Source: Oscillatoria nigro-viridis PCC 7112
GTDB lineage: Bacteria; Cyanobacteriota; Cyanobacteriia; Cyanobacteriales; Microcoleaceae
Length of the DNA stretch: 64,000 bases
Assembly (NCBI RefSeq): GCF_000317475.1
Contig: NC_019729.1
Span: forward strand, 4,292,501 to 4,356,500
Direction: 5' to 3'
In this document: in pieces, positions 55,454 to 64,000 of the stretch
How the letters are laid out: each line of letters opens with the position of its first letter
Position numbering within the stretch: the first letter of the stretch is position 1
The notes under the pieces: generated by a model
Told to the model about the DNA's origin: nothing
The model's input: the letters and a program-made list of their open reading frames with translations, nothing else
Databases searched by the model: none
Program-made: the position numbers and the translations under genes

Positions 55454-56155
55454 TTACCAAAGCCCTCTGACCGGCGTCACAGGCTGCGGTGCGGGTGCTG
55501 GCAAGGGGGCGGCGCGGCGCGGCGCGGGAGGCGGAGTTGTGGGCTGCACGCTGCGGCGAGGTTCGATCGGACTTTCGGTGCGAGTTGTTTCAGTTGTGCG
55601 ATTTGTCGATCGTGTCACATCTTGAAGCAGGCTTTGCAGAGTTCCGGCTATACTCTGAACTTTCCCAACAGCGGTGCGAAGGCTGGCAACATCTACGTAA
55701 ACCTCGTTGAGAGGATACTTTTTCAGAATTTCCAGCAGCGATACCTTACCGTCGTCCCCGGATGCTAGGATCACCGCTGCCCGCAAAGCTTTTCCGCTTT
55801 CTGTGCGGCGCTGAGTCCGAATTGCTTGACCGATGTCGTCAGTGATTTTTTCTCCTGGGGTGCTGTAAACTACCCTGGCCAGATTAGCAGGCTTTAAACC
55901 AATTTCTAAACCCATGAACCCCCGCAGTATTTGCGCGTCCATTTTGGAGAACCGGATAATTTGTTGGAGGGTTGGCGTCGTCGTGCCGTTTTTAGCAAAG
56001 TCTTCTAAGTCGCCGATCTTGATGGCTTGTCTGATCGGGCCAAATGTGAGGACAACTTTTTCGGCCCCTAATGCTCTACTGCTGCTAGATAAGATGCTCC
56101 CGCTTGCTCCTAAAACTAGGGCAATGCCGATCGATACAAATTTTGTTAATTTCAT
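55454..56155 (-). CDS. DUF1400 domain protein, exported
   Basis: A 233-residue protein. The ATG ending at 56155 (MKLTKFVSIGIALVLGASGS) gives a clear signal peptide; an earlier in-frame start at 56197 would push it inward. The mature part (AEKVVLTFGPIRQAIKIGDL, MGLEIGLKPANLARVVYSTP, LRAAVILASGDDGKVSLLEI) is the DUF1400 domain that usually precedes an alpha/beta hydrolase in cyanobacteria. Here the hydrolase is missing and a Pro/Ala/Arg-rich tail ends the protein. It may be a truncated paralogue or a stand-alone periplasmic domain. Confidence 0.82.
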   Translation of the reverse strand: MKLTKFVSIGIALVLGASGSILSSSSRALGAEKVVLTFGPIRQAIKIGDLEDFAKNGTTTPTLQQIIRFSKMDAQILRGFMGLEIGLKPANLARVVYSTPGEKITDDIGQAIRTQRRTESGKALRAAVILASGDDGKVSLLEILKKYPLNEVYVDVASLRTAVGKVQSIAGTLQSLLQDVTRSTNRTTETTRTESPIEPRRSVQPTTPPPAPRRAAPLPAPAPQPVTPVRGLW

Positions 56156-56657
56156 ATTCACCGCTACATTAAAATTATTTTTTCGAGATTTGTACATTTT
56201 TGTACATTGTACAGTATAGATGCAGCAGTTATATTCTACAAGGTCGCCAGTCTAATTTATGCCCGCGTCACACCGACAATCTCGACCGAGACTTTTTGTC
56301 GATCGTGACTTTAAGAATAAGTAACCACATCTACCGAAATCTTTTCGCTTCTATTCCTTCTGCCTTCTACCTTCTAAATCTCCAGCCTTCTATATCAGAG
56401 TGTCTTCCGCCTTCTACATAAGTGCCTTATAAAAATTATAGGAACTGCCCTCACGGGAGGACGTTCTTAATTCCACAAACATAAGGGATAGATTGCTTCT
56501 TCTTTCTCTCTTAGGCAACTAAATCCCTCTTCCTTCTTCCCTCCTTCTTCCCTCCTTCTTCCTGACATCCGTTACATCCGTTAGAGAATCCGTTGCCGAA
56601 CTTCCTGACATCCGTTACATCCCGTACATTGCTCGTTGCCGAACTTCCTTCTGCTAT
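56156..56657. repeat. Spacer with CTTCCTTC tract and 21-bp direct repeats
   Basis: TTCTTCCCTCC units occupy 56525-56560. TTCCTGACATCCGTTACATC occurs at 56559-56578 and 56602-56621, and GTTGCCGAACTTCC at 56592 and 56635. The second GTTGCCGAACTTCC copy runs to about 10 bp before the next gene start. No gene is supported. Confidence 0.65.
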
Positions 56658-58322
56658 ATGTTGAAAACCAAGCGCAAATCCAAGAAATCCAAACACAAGC
56701 ACAGCGAAAAAACAACAGCGCTAAGCAAAAAAGAAGTAGCTGCACAAAAACGCAAAATTTCAGAAAAGCGCAATGAAGTGGTGCAGGCGATCGCCCTAAG
56801 CTGCTTACTTAGCGTTGCTGTCAGCATCCCCCTGTTGTTCCTAGCCCGCCCTAAGATTGCTATTGCAGGAGGCGCAGCCGCAGCCATCTTGCTGCTTTCC
56901 TACAAATACCCCCGTCAAGCTTTGTGGGCTTTTCTAATTTACCTGCCTTTCAGTGGTACAATTACCTACGCAATTGGCGGCGGTAATGCTGCATTTCAAG
57001 TAGCCAAAGATGCTTTCTACATACCAGCCCTCATCGCCCTAATTCAAAGCTGCAAAAAGAAACAGTTGCCCCTGTTCATTCCCAAACAAATGCTTTCTAC
57101 CTTCAGCATCCTGTTGATGATGGCAATGCTGACTTTAATTTTTGTCAACGGGGAGATGCAGCTCAACCCTATGAAGGGCGACAAACCAATTCTGCAAGGA
57201 ATTCTCGGCTTAAAAGTATTGATAGGTTACATACCGCTGATTGCTTGTACCTATTATCTGCTCCGCACTAAGAAGGATTTAGTATTTTTTAGTCGAATGC
57301 ACATCGTTTTGGCGATCGTTTGCTGCCTTCTCGGTTTGATTCAGTACCTGTTGCTGCAAAGTGGAAAGTGTGCGGGAACCAGAGGAATGACCGGAGCAGA
57401 ATTATATAAAGCAACGCTGCAAGCTAGATGTTTTGTCGGCGGTTCTTTGGTGTTCAGTCCAGAAGTCAAGTTTGTCCGCTTGCCGGGAACTTTTGTCGCC
57501 CCTTGGCAGTGGGCGTGGTTTTTAATTTCTAATGCTTTTTTAACCTTTGCCTCTGCCTTTTGCGACCCTTCATTCTGGTGGCGAGTTATCGGTTTATTTG
57601 GCATGGCATTAGTATTTGCCAATGCAGTTATTTCCGGTCAGAGAGCGGCTTTAGTTATGGTTCCCCTTGGTACAGCAATCCTGCTAGTTCTCACCGGTCA
57701 ATTAATTAATTTCAAACGATTTATTCCCATCGGTGCAGGACTGGCGATTTTGCTGTTTGTCGGTGCAGCTATTTACCCGGGAATTATCGAGCAGCGGTGG
57801 GAGAGTTTTGTTAACCGCTGGAATGCTGCACCGCCCCAGCAGTTTCTCTTTAATCAGTTCGAGCAAAGCCACAATTTTATCATTGACAGACCTCTCGGTA
57901 GAGGTGTGGGACGAGCAACTAATTCAACGCGAATATTTGGTGCCACGCAGCTAATTGAAACTTTCCAACCTAAGTTGATTTACGAACTCGGTTATCCGGG
58001 AATGATTGCTTTTCAGATCATGGTTTTACACTTGGCTTTTCTAACTTTTAGAGCTTACCGTTCTGTGAAAGACAAAAGTTTGCGGAGTTACGGAGCTAGT
58101 TTTTGGGTGTTTGTGGCATTTATTACGATCAATACTCAATATTATCCGCTGGATGTAGATCCAGTATCCGTGTATTATTGGGTTTTAGCTGGGGCGATTT
58201 TAAAGTTGCCCAAAATTGATAAACAGGTGCATGATGAAAAACACCAGGAAGTTGAGTCAAATGAATTGCAAGTTCACCAGGCATTAAAGGAGAAAAAAAT
58301 CATTGCATCTTCCCCAATTTGA
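56658..58322 (+). CDS. O-antigen-ligase-type membrane protein (HpsL-like)
   Basis: A 554-residue protein. A very basic N-terminus (KTKRKSKKSKHKHSEKT) precedes about ten membrane helices. The large periplasmic loop before the last helices contains FEQSHNFIIDRPLGRGVGRA, the usual ligase/polymerase signature region. Size, basic start and layout fit the HpsL protein of hormogonium polysaccharide gene sets, but the match is by recollection. A Wzy-polymerase or bacterial exopolysaccharide ligase is the alternative. No other hps gene is nearby; the GT2 gene at 51253 may be related in function. Confidence 0.72.
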   Translation: MLKTKRKSKKSKHKHSEKTTALSKKEVAAQKRKISEKRNEVVQAIALSCLLSVAVSIPLLFLARPKIAIAGGAAAAILLLSYKYPRQALWAFLIYLPFSGTITYAIGGGNAAFQVAKDAFYIPALIALIQSCKKKQLPLFIPKQMLSTFSILLMMAMLTLIFVNGEMQLNPMKGDKPILQGILGLKVLIGYIPLIACTYYLLRTKKDLVFFSRMHIVLAIVCCLLGLIQYLLLQSGKCAGTRGMTGAELYKATLQARCFVGGSLVFSPEVKFVRLPGTFVAPWQWAWFLISNAFLTFASAFCDPSFWWRVIGLFGMALVFANAVISGQRAALVMVPLGTAILLVLTGQLINFKRFIPIGAGLAILLFVGAAIYPGIIEQRWESFVNRWNAAPPQQFLFNQFEQSHNFIIDRPLGRGVGRATNSTRIFGATQLIETFQPKLIYELGYPGMIAFQIMVLHLAFLTFRAYRSVKDKSLRSYGASFWVFVAFITINTQYYPLDVDPVSVYYWVLAGAILKLPKIDKQVHDEKHQEVESNELQVHQALKEKKIIASSPI

Positions 58323-58463
58323 GAAGATTTTTGAGTTGTGAGTTGGGTTGATTCTTTCTTGTTCAGTAACCCGCTTTCGCTCCAAGGCGATGCAAAAATA
58401 GCCCGCACTTCTGGGTTTATCTGTGCTAAAATCCACCCCTACAGCATATTTTGGCTCTTAACT

Positions 58464-59732
58464 TTACTGCGGTTGCCAAACCGGATGGCTAGCATTCAAA
58501 TCTTTGTCGTTGGTCAATTTAGTCAATGCCGAACCGTCCCGATTAATTACATACAAGTTGCTTGTGTCTCCTGGGATTTCGTTAAATATAAAAGCAATTT
58601 GCTGGCTGTCAGTAGACCAAGCTAATTCTGAAATTCCCGACGGTTTTAGCCTGGTAGCTAGTTGATTTAGCTGGTTCCCGTCAGCATTGATTGTGTAGAG
58701 TTTTTGATTGTTTAACTCTCCGGCGACGAAGGCAATAAATTTGCCATCCGGCGACCAGGAAAGTTCGTCGTATTTTCTGGGTTTTTGGGTGAGGTTGTTG
58801 CTTGTCCCCCGGTTAATGTCGAGCAGGTAGATATCTTGCTGTTCGCCTGCTGAATCGCCCGGTTTATTGTAATAGTAAGCAATGCGGCTGCTGTCGGGCG
58901 ACCAAAATAGTTTGACGTTGTAAACCTCATGTTGCGGGTTGTTGGTCAAATTTTTGAGGTTGGTTCCATCGGCATTAATGGTGTAAATTTGCTGTTTCGG
59001 ATAAGCGCCGAACAGGAAAGCAATTTTTCTGCGATCGGGCGACCAAACAAGCTGACTGCCGCCAGATATATATTCACCGGGACTTTTAGTTAGTTTGGTC
59101 ATTCCCGAACCGTCGGTATTCATTTTGTAGATATTTTTATCCTTGACAAATGCTACCTGCTGACCGTCCGACGAAAGGTAAAATTCCGATGAAATTTCTG
59201 TTTTAGACGGATATCCTCCTACTTCCAAATTCCTAACTAATTTAGTGCCTTTAATGCCAGAAATGTCGCTTATATAAAGTGACTGACTGCCGGGAGTATC
59301 AGAGGTAAAACCGTCGCAAGAACGGGCAAAAACAAGTTTCTGACTGTTGGAAAACCAAACTATTTCAAAATTAGCTGCTTTGCAAGCATCCCCAGCAAAC
59401 TGTTTAGTTAGTCGGGAACCGTCAGCATTGACTGTGTAGATGTCGGTGTCTCCGCTAACGAAAGCCAGCCGCTGGCCGTTGGGCGACTACACTAGGGTAG
59501 GGCTAACATCTATATTGGGTGCAAGTTCGCGGCGAACCCAACTGGTAGCATTGATGGCAAATAAATTGTTTTTCACCTCACTGCCGCGCCTTTGGAGGGC
59601 GGTAAACGCTAGTATCCTTGGTTTTTGGGCTGCGGGCGTTCCGGGGCCCTGAAGGCTCAAAAACAAGCTGATTAAGAGTGTTAGGGAGATGAGGACGATC
59701 GAACTAAGTCGCCATAATTTATTCAAAAGCAT
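58464..59732 (-). pseudogene. TolB/WD40-like beta-propeller protein with an internal amber codon
   Basis: One frame runs from the ATG ending at 59732 (MLLNKLWRLSSIVLISLTLL, a signal peptide) to the stop at 58464, about 422 codons, with a single TAG at 59487-59489. The sequence on both sides belongs to the same TolB-type propeller: SPNGQRLAFVSGDTDIYTVN directly after the stop, and later SPDRRKIAF and SPDSSRIAY blades. In each blade the residue at this place is Trp (WSPD), so TGG to TAG is the simplest explanation. The upstream 81-residue piece and the downstream part may be translated separately, or the gene is dead. Confidence 0.8.
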
Positions 59733-59869
59733 TTTGTCAATATCATCTCCTTACTTTTAAATTTTCACAGTCTTCAGTCCTCATATCTCCCACTTCTTAA
59801 AGTCCTGCGGGGATCTGGCAAATTCTAACTCCAAGCTATTACCCATGCCCAATTCGCTGTTTGCCCGAT

Positions 59870-60313
59870 TCAAAGTGTTTGTCTGTCTATATGTCGCGAC
59901 AGCCTCAAACTCTGTTTAATTCTGCCAATAATTAGCTCGAACATTTTTTTGCGGGACGGATTCTTGCTGCTGGGTGGCATCCCTAACTCGCAACACATCA
60001 AGTTCAAGTCAGTTGCACTCATTGCCAACAATTTTTGCCTCACCTCTTCTTCATTACCATTCTTAGCTTGTAAACGCAGTTCTTCATAAACTTCTAGAAC
60101 ATTTCTCGCCGATAAATTAGCAGTCTTATTAACATCAGCACCAGTGGAAATATCCGAATTTTTTGAAGCAGAAAGCCCTCCCCGCTTGACTTGAGTCTCA
60201 AGCCGGGTTAATTTTCGAGCAACGTCCCGCAAGATTTCCTTAAGTTCACCAATTTCCTCAACTAACCCCCCACTTTCTTGTTCTGAAGCAGCCAAAATTT
60301 CTTTTTTACTCAT
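59870..60313 (-). CDS. Coiled-coil protein coupled to ParA
   Basis: A 147-residue protein that overlaps the end of the ParA-like gene by 4 bp (ATGA), so the two are translated together. Residues about 15-50 (GLVEEIGELKEILRDVARKL, then TRLETQ) form a coiled coil. The C-terminal part (EEVRQKLLAMSATDLNLMCC through RKKMFELIIGRI) resembles a small helical SAP-like fold, possibly DNA-binding. It is not a recognisable ParB. By position it may be the partner of the ParA ATPase. Confidence 0.65.
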   Translation of the reverse strand: MSKKEILAASEQESGGLVEEIGELKEILRDVARKLTRLETQVKRGGLSASKNSDISTGADVNKTANLSARNVLEVYEELRLQAKNGNEEEVRQKLLAMSATDLNLMCCELGMPPSSKNPSRKKMFELIIGRIKQSLRLSRHIDRQTL

Positions 60314-61182
60314 TTCAGATACTCCTCACACTCGCGCCATAGTTTTTCAAATTCTCTAACTAATTCTCGCGGCAGTTCTCCTTCATTAATCGCCCGTTTT
60401 AGCCCGACGCTTTCCCGAATCGTCGATTCTAAAAATCTAACTTCTATGTTATTATCTTTTGATATCTCATCGCAAAGTCTCTTTACTTCTCTCATGTAAA
60501 ACTGAACTTCATTTGTCAGCAATCCTCCATAAATTTTAGCTTTATTCATAAAGACTGCTATCTTAGGAAACGGATAAGGCTCAATCCGTTTCTGGAGCGA
60601 GTTTAAAACTAAACTCAATCCCCTAGAACCAAAATAATCGGGATTGACGGGAATCAATATTAAGTCGCAGCAAGAGAGTACGCTGTAGGTGAGGAGACTG
60701 AAGGAAGGCGAACAGTCAAAAAGCATCAAGTCGTATTTGGGGAGATTGGCAGAGTTGGCGATTTTGCCGATGAATCTGCGGATGAAGTCTTTAACACTTT
60801 TTCCCTCAAAGCCATCGATATCCAACCAATACAATTCTTCAACAGAAGGGACAAAATGCAACTGTTCGTCAATCTGATAAATGGTGTCGAAACCAACGGG
60901 AAATTTAAAATTCTGTCCGGCTTTTTTAAAGACTTCTAGAGCGTCGTAAATTGTGAGTCTGTGCTTGAGAGATTTTTCGTACCACTTACCAAATTTGTCA
61001 TCTAAATGACCTGTATTTTCGTTAAGTCCGATCGCCTCTGTGAGCGACATTTGCGGATCTAAGTCTAACATCAAGACTTCTCGGTCTGTTCCTTGGGATA
61101 TAATATTTCCCAGACTCCAAGTGACGGTAGTCTTTCCGACACCGCCTTTGAAGTTGATTACGGCTATTGATTTAGGACTCAT
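60310..61182 (-). CDS. ParA/MinD-family ATPase
   Basis: A 290-residue deviant Walker ATPase. The ATG ending at 61182 (MSPKSIAVINFKGGVGKTTV) is preferred over a TTG at 61209; neither has a good ribosome binding site. The P-loop is FKGGVGKTT with the ParA-type signature Lys. DLDPQMSLTEAIGL gives Walker A', and YDLMLFDCSPSFSLLTYSVL is Walker B. Such proteins position plasmids, chromosomes or other cargo on the nucleoid. No parS-like repeats were recognised around it. The coupled coiled-coil gene is the likely adaptor. Confidence 0.88.
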   Translation of the reverse strand: MSPKSIAVINFKGGVGKTTVTWSLGNIISQGTDREVLMLDLDPQMSLTEAIGLNENTGHLDDKFGKWYEKSLKHRLTIYDALEVFKKAGQNFKFPVGFDTIYQIDEQLHFVPSVEELYWLDIDGFEGKSVKDFIRRFIGKIANSANLPKYDLMLFDCSPSFSLLTYSVLSCCDLILIPVNPDYFGSRGLSLVLNSLQKRIEPYPFPKIAVFMNKAKIYGGLLTNEVQFYMREVKRLCDEISKDNNIEVRFLESTIRESVGLKRAINEGELPRELVREFEKLWRECEEYLK

Positions 61183-61331
61183 GGCTGGCTTTGTTTGGAT
61201 TTTGCTCAAATATAAATTAAAACATATTGTGGCGGTTAGTCGATCGCGCGATCGCCCGTGAGAAGCCCGATGTGTTGATTGACATAAAAGGCAGACTATG
61301 ATAGAGAAATAAATAATTAAATAAAACTATT

Positions 61332-61571
61332 AGCCATCCCAAAGGTGAACTAAAACACATATATTCTGGATTTAAGGAAAAGGAAAACGGCGATCAAATT
61401 CCCGATCCGCTTAATGTTGAAAAGGTTTTATCTAATCCGAATACTTGTGCTTCTCTAAGAACCTTATTTGCAAGGTGTTTAAAGGCTGTGGGGGAAACAT
61501 TTACTGATAAATATCAGTTTCTCAGTCGAGAATTAAGTAAAAAAACCAAAACACAATTGGATAATATATAA
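61332..61571 (+). pseudogene. Remnant of an unknown gene, no start codon
   Basis: An 79-codon frame reads SHPKGELKHIYSGFKEKENG, then DQIPDPLNVEKVLSNPNTCA, ending LSKKTKTQLDNI. It has protein-like composition with charged helices but no ATG, GTG or TTG before it; an in-frame stop lies about 8 codons upstream. It is either the 3' remnant of a decayed gene or starts at a rare codon. I recognise no family. It lies between the divergent-side ParA gene and typA. Confidence 0.4.
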
Positions 61572-61605
61572 CTTGTTAAGTTCTGGCAGGTTTTTACTGC
61601 CGATA

Positions 61606-61689
61606 AAACGTAAGGTGCGCCTTACGCACCCTACAATTTTTTTTAGCGTTTCACCAGTAAGGTGCGCGTTGTGCACCCTACAAGTTGTT
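61606..61689. repeat. GTAGGGTGC-type palindromes after typA
   Basis: TAAGGTGCGCCTTACGCACC and TAAGGTGCGCGTTGTGCACC form two related hairpins, each followed by CTACAA. The intervening TTTTAGCGTTTCACCAG resembles the last codons of typA (TTTTAGCGTTTGACCAA), so the tract may have duplicated part of the gene end. They could terminate typA transcription. The same GTAGGGTGCGTCGC word occurs at 9094 and 10035. Confidence 0.6.
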
Positions 61690-63480
61690 TTAGCGTTTGA
61701 CCAACTTCTTAGAAACCTTCCGCAAGCGAATTGATTTCGGTGTTACTTCCACCAATTCATCCTGGCCGATGTACTCCAAAGCGCGCTCCAAACTCATGTC
61801 GATCGGCGCTTGCAATTGCACCAATTCTTCACCGCCAGAGGCGCGGTGGTTTGTCAACTGCTTCGACTTGCAAATATTCAACTCCATATCTTGATTTCGG
61901 TTGCTTTCTCCGATAATCATTCCTCTGTAAACCTTGGTACCGGGGGTAATGAAAAATACGCCTCGGTCTTCAGCATTTTGCAGTGAATAGTAGGTGGCTG
62001 TTCCTTCTTCAAAAGAAATCAATACTCCGTTGCGGCGGGCGACAATTTCTCCGCTGAGGGGGCGATAATCCAGGAAGCTGTGATTCATAATTCCAGCGCC
62101 GCGAGTCAAGCGCATAAACTCGCCTCGGAACCCGATCAAACCGCGGGCGGGAACTGAAAATTCTACTTGCGTGCGGCCGGTGCTGCTGACGTGCATATCT
62201 TGCATTTCTGCTTTGCGCTGACCGAGGCGTTCGATGCAGCCGCCGACTGCTTCTTCGGGTACGTCTAATACCAAACATTCATAGGGTTCGCACGGAGTAC
62301 CGCCGACTTCGCGGTAGATTACTTGCGGCTGGGATACTTGGAATTCGTATCCTTCGCGGCGCATATTTTCGATCAGGATGCCGAGGTGAAGTTCGCCGCG
62401 ACCTGATACGAGGAATTTGTCGGGAGAGTCGGTTTCTTCGACGCGCAAGGCGACGTTTGTTTCGAGTTCTCGCATCAGTCGATCGCGAATTTGCCGAGAT
62501 GTCACCAAACTTCCTTCTTGACCGCAGAACGGCGAATCGTTCACCGAGAAAGTCATCTGCAAAGTCGGTTCGTCTACCTTGATTAAAGGCAGCGCTTGCG
62601 GGTCGTTCGGACAAGTAATTGTCTCGCCAATATACGCATCAGCAAAACCGGCAACCGCGACAATATTACCAGCCGAAGATTCTTGGATATCAATCCGTTT
62701 CAGCCCTTCAAAGCCCATCAATTTGCTGATTTTTGATTTGACAAGCGCGCCGCTTTCTGTGATTAAGACTGCTTGTTGGCCGACTCTAATTGTGCCGTTG
62801 TGGATGCGGCCGATGACAATGCGACCCACGTATTCGGAATAATCCAAGGTGGTAACTTGCAGTTGCAGCGGTTTGTTGGGGTCGCCTACGGGGGGCGGTA
62901 CGTGGTCTAGGATTTCTTCAAACAGCGGTTTCATGTCCACTGCTTCCTCGTCCAAAGTTTTTTTAGCAGTACCGTTGAGTCCGGAACCGAAAAGATAGGG
63001 GAATTCGCATTGATCGTCGTCGGCGCCGAGTTCTAAGAACAAGTCTAAAACTTTGTCAATAGCTTTGTGGGGGTCTGCTTGGGGTCGATCGATCTTATTC
63101 ACAAAGACGATCGGGCGCAGTCCTTTTTCTAGGGCTTTTTTGAGCACGAAGCGGGTTTGCGGCATCGGCCCTTCGTTGGCGTCTACGATCAGGAGACAGC
63201 CGTCAACCATGCCGAGAACTCGTTCTACTTCGCCCCCAAAGTCCGCGTGTCCGGGGGTATCGACGATGTTGATCAGGGTTTCTCCGTACCTGACAGCGGT
63301 ATTTTTGGACAGGATGGTAATGCCGCGCTCGCGCTCGATATCGTTGGAGTCCATGACGCAATCTGGGATTTCTTCCCCTTCGCGGAAGATTCCGGACTGT
63401 CTGAGGAGGGCGTCTACAAGGGTGGTTTTGCCGTGATCTACGTGAGCTATGATGGCGACGTTGCGAATGGGAAGACTCAT
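61690..63480 (-). CDS. typA: Translational GTPase TypA/BipA
   Basis: A 596-residue ribosome-associated GTPase involved in stress and ribosome assembly. G motifs are [19 protein letters not shown] (G1), GITILSKNT (G2), [15 protein letters not shown] (G3) and FVNKIDRP (G4). Domain II, the EF-G-like domains III/V ([40 protein letters not shown]) and the C-terminal domain ending in basic [15 protein letters not shown] follow. Length is normal. Start at the ATG ending at 63480, [20 protein letters not shown]. Confidence 0.97.
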   Translation of the reverse strand: MSLPIRNVAIIAHVDHGKTTLVDALLRQSGIFREGEEIPDCVMDSNDIERERGITILSKNTAVRYGETLINIVDTPGHADFGGEVERVLGMVDGCLLIVDANEGPMPQTRFVLKKALEKGLRPIVFVNKIDRPQADPHKAIDKVLDLFLELGADDDQCEFPYLFGSGLNGTAKKTLDEEAVDMKPLFEEILDHVPPPVGDPNKPLQLQVTTLDYSEYVGRIVIGRIHNGTIRVGQQAVLITESGALVKSKISKLMGFEGLKRIDIQESSAGNIVAVAGFADAYIGETITCPNDPQALPLIKVDEPTLQMTFSVNDSPFCGQEGSLVTSRQIRDRLMRELETNVALRVEETDSPDKFLVSGRGELHLGILIENMRREGYEFQVSQPQVIYREVGGTPCEPYECLVLDVPEEAVGGCIERLGQRKAEMQDMHVSSTGRTQVEFSVPARGLIGFRGEFMRLTRGAGIMNHSFLDYRPLSGEIVARRNGVLISFEEGTATYYSLQNAEDRGVFFITPGTKVYRGMIIGESNRNQDMELNICKSKQLTNHRASGGEELVQLQAPIDMSLERALEYIGQDELVEVTPKSIRLRKVSKKLVKR

Positions 63481-63597
63481 AATGCGTCTGGGACGTTAAA
63501 CGGATTTAACTAAAGATTTCTTAATAATTGTAGCGCATGAAGTCAAGGGGCGATCGGGCGCGGCTTTAAGATTGGCATCTTGCCCGACTTACTGACT

Positions 63598-63625
63598 TTG
63601 ACATTTGGTCGAGCTTAGGTATAAT
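63598..63625 (+). promoter_or_regulatory. Consensus sigma-70-type promoter
   Basis: TTGACA (63598-63603) and TATAAT (63620-63625) are separated by 16 bp. Both hexamers match the consensus exactly. The promoter would drive the plus-strand gene starting at 63750, with a leader of about 115 nt. Confidence 0.65.
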
Positions 63626-63749
63626 AAATACCAGTGTATGCCAATGGCGGCGGAGGCCGCTCGGCATCGCCATAGAGCTTACACGCTGATATATAGAGCA
63701 TTTAACTTGAGCTGAGCAGGGTCTTTCTATTGTGTAGGAGTTAAATAAA

Positions 63750-64000
63750 GTGGTAACAATTATCACCAGGGCTAACGAGTCGCTGTTTCAACAAGGCCAA
63801 ATCACCTATCAAGGCCGATCTTTAGATGAAATAGTAGCGTTGTTTCCTAATTTCCTCGATCTAACTCTTGACTCTATAGAAGATGTAATAGGTATTTATT
63901 TCAAAAAAGAGGACAATATTCGGAAAGCTAAACAACTCAGAGTGAGTTCGCTTGATAAAACAGCGACGCAAATAATCATTCGGTTTTCTATTGTATCGGA
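63750..64000 (+). CDS. Start of an unknown protein, runs off the window
   Basis: A GTG at 63750 follows AGGAG (63736-63740) by 9 nt and opens a frame that reaches the end of the window. It reads MVTIITRANESLFQQGQITY, then QGRSLDEIVALFPNFLDLTL and a strand-rich stretch. I recognise no family from these 83 residues. An excellent promoter lies upstream. Confidence 0.65.
   Translation, partial: MVTIITRANESLFQQGQITYQGRSLDEIVALFPNFLDLTLDSIEDVIGIYFKKEDNIRKAKQLRVSSLDKTATQIIIRFSIVS

Noticed and set aside
56200-56421. 73-codon plus-strand frame
   Set aside because: It consists largely of CTTCTACCTTC-type simple repeats and lacks a start signal.
60324-60340. ACTCCTCACACTC, resembling the conserved core of the small RNA Yfr1
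   Set aside because: It lies inside the end of the ParA coding region on the opposite strand, without the flanking hairpins of Yfr1, and is explained by codons.

Overview
The window looks like chromosome of a filamentous, non-heterocystous cyanobacterium of the Oscillatoriales (Microcoleus/Oscillatoria type). GCGATCGC (HIP1) octamers and CGATCG motifs are dense, and the intergenic spaces are rich in short palindromic and tandem repeats. The gene set includes DUF760, DUF4058, Uma2, DUF1400, a Zur/FurB-type Fur protein, an HtrA/Hho protease and an O-antigen-ligase protein resembling HpsL of hormogonium polysaccharide synthesis. The genus is inferred, not proven. No tRNA, rRNA or CRISPR array was found.

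Layout. 1-12 kb: end of an IS66-like transposase, scpB, a DUF760 gene, an HtrA protease, a LysM/M23 peptidase, a repeat-filled gap, an RTX protein divergent from an HTH regulator, a DUF4058 gene, purQ and purS (separated by repeats) and a Fur-family gene. 12.5-32.7 kb, the accessory core: a C39-peptidase ABC exporter, a complete cyanobactin cluster (patA-B-C-D-E, a methyltransferase-prenyltransferase fusion, a second prenyltransferase, patG), a DUF5829 gene, three double-glycine-leader peptide genes and an HlyD-type adaptor. 32.8-37.3 kb: trpS, a metF-like gene, a Uma2 gene and a MuiA-like gene. 37.6-44.9 kb: a signalling operon on the minus strand holding a kinase fragment, a lipoprotein binding protein, a hybrid kinase, REC-PAS-kinase and REC-PAS-GGDEF. 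45-50.9 kb: an SGNH-hydrolase pseudogene, yajQ, a MAPEG gene, a DprA-like gene, a P-loop/DRTGG gene, 1.6 kb of repeat DNA and a small conserved unknown. 51-64 kb: a GT2 glycosyltransferase, sucC/sucD-like genes, a DUF1400 gene, an O-antigen ligase, a TolB-propeller gene broken by one amber codon, a ParA operon, typA and the start of an unknown gene.

How the genes fit together. The cyanobactin precursor carries four identical 24-bp cassettes, each giving a three-residue core Phe-Ile-Cys. With a methyltransferase-prenyltransferase fusion and a separate prenyltransferase, the expected product is a short linear N-prenylated, thiazole methyl-ester peptide of the aeruginosamide/viridisamide class. 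The PatG protease domain has Glu where its PatA paralogue has the catalytic Asp. Both PatA and PatG contain an in-frame ribosome binding site and ATG at the border between protease and C-terminal domain. The cyanobactin operon appears to sit between the double-glycine peptide genes and their likely exporter: the same terminator-like hairpin follows each of two peptide genes and also lies just ahead of the exporter.
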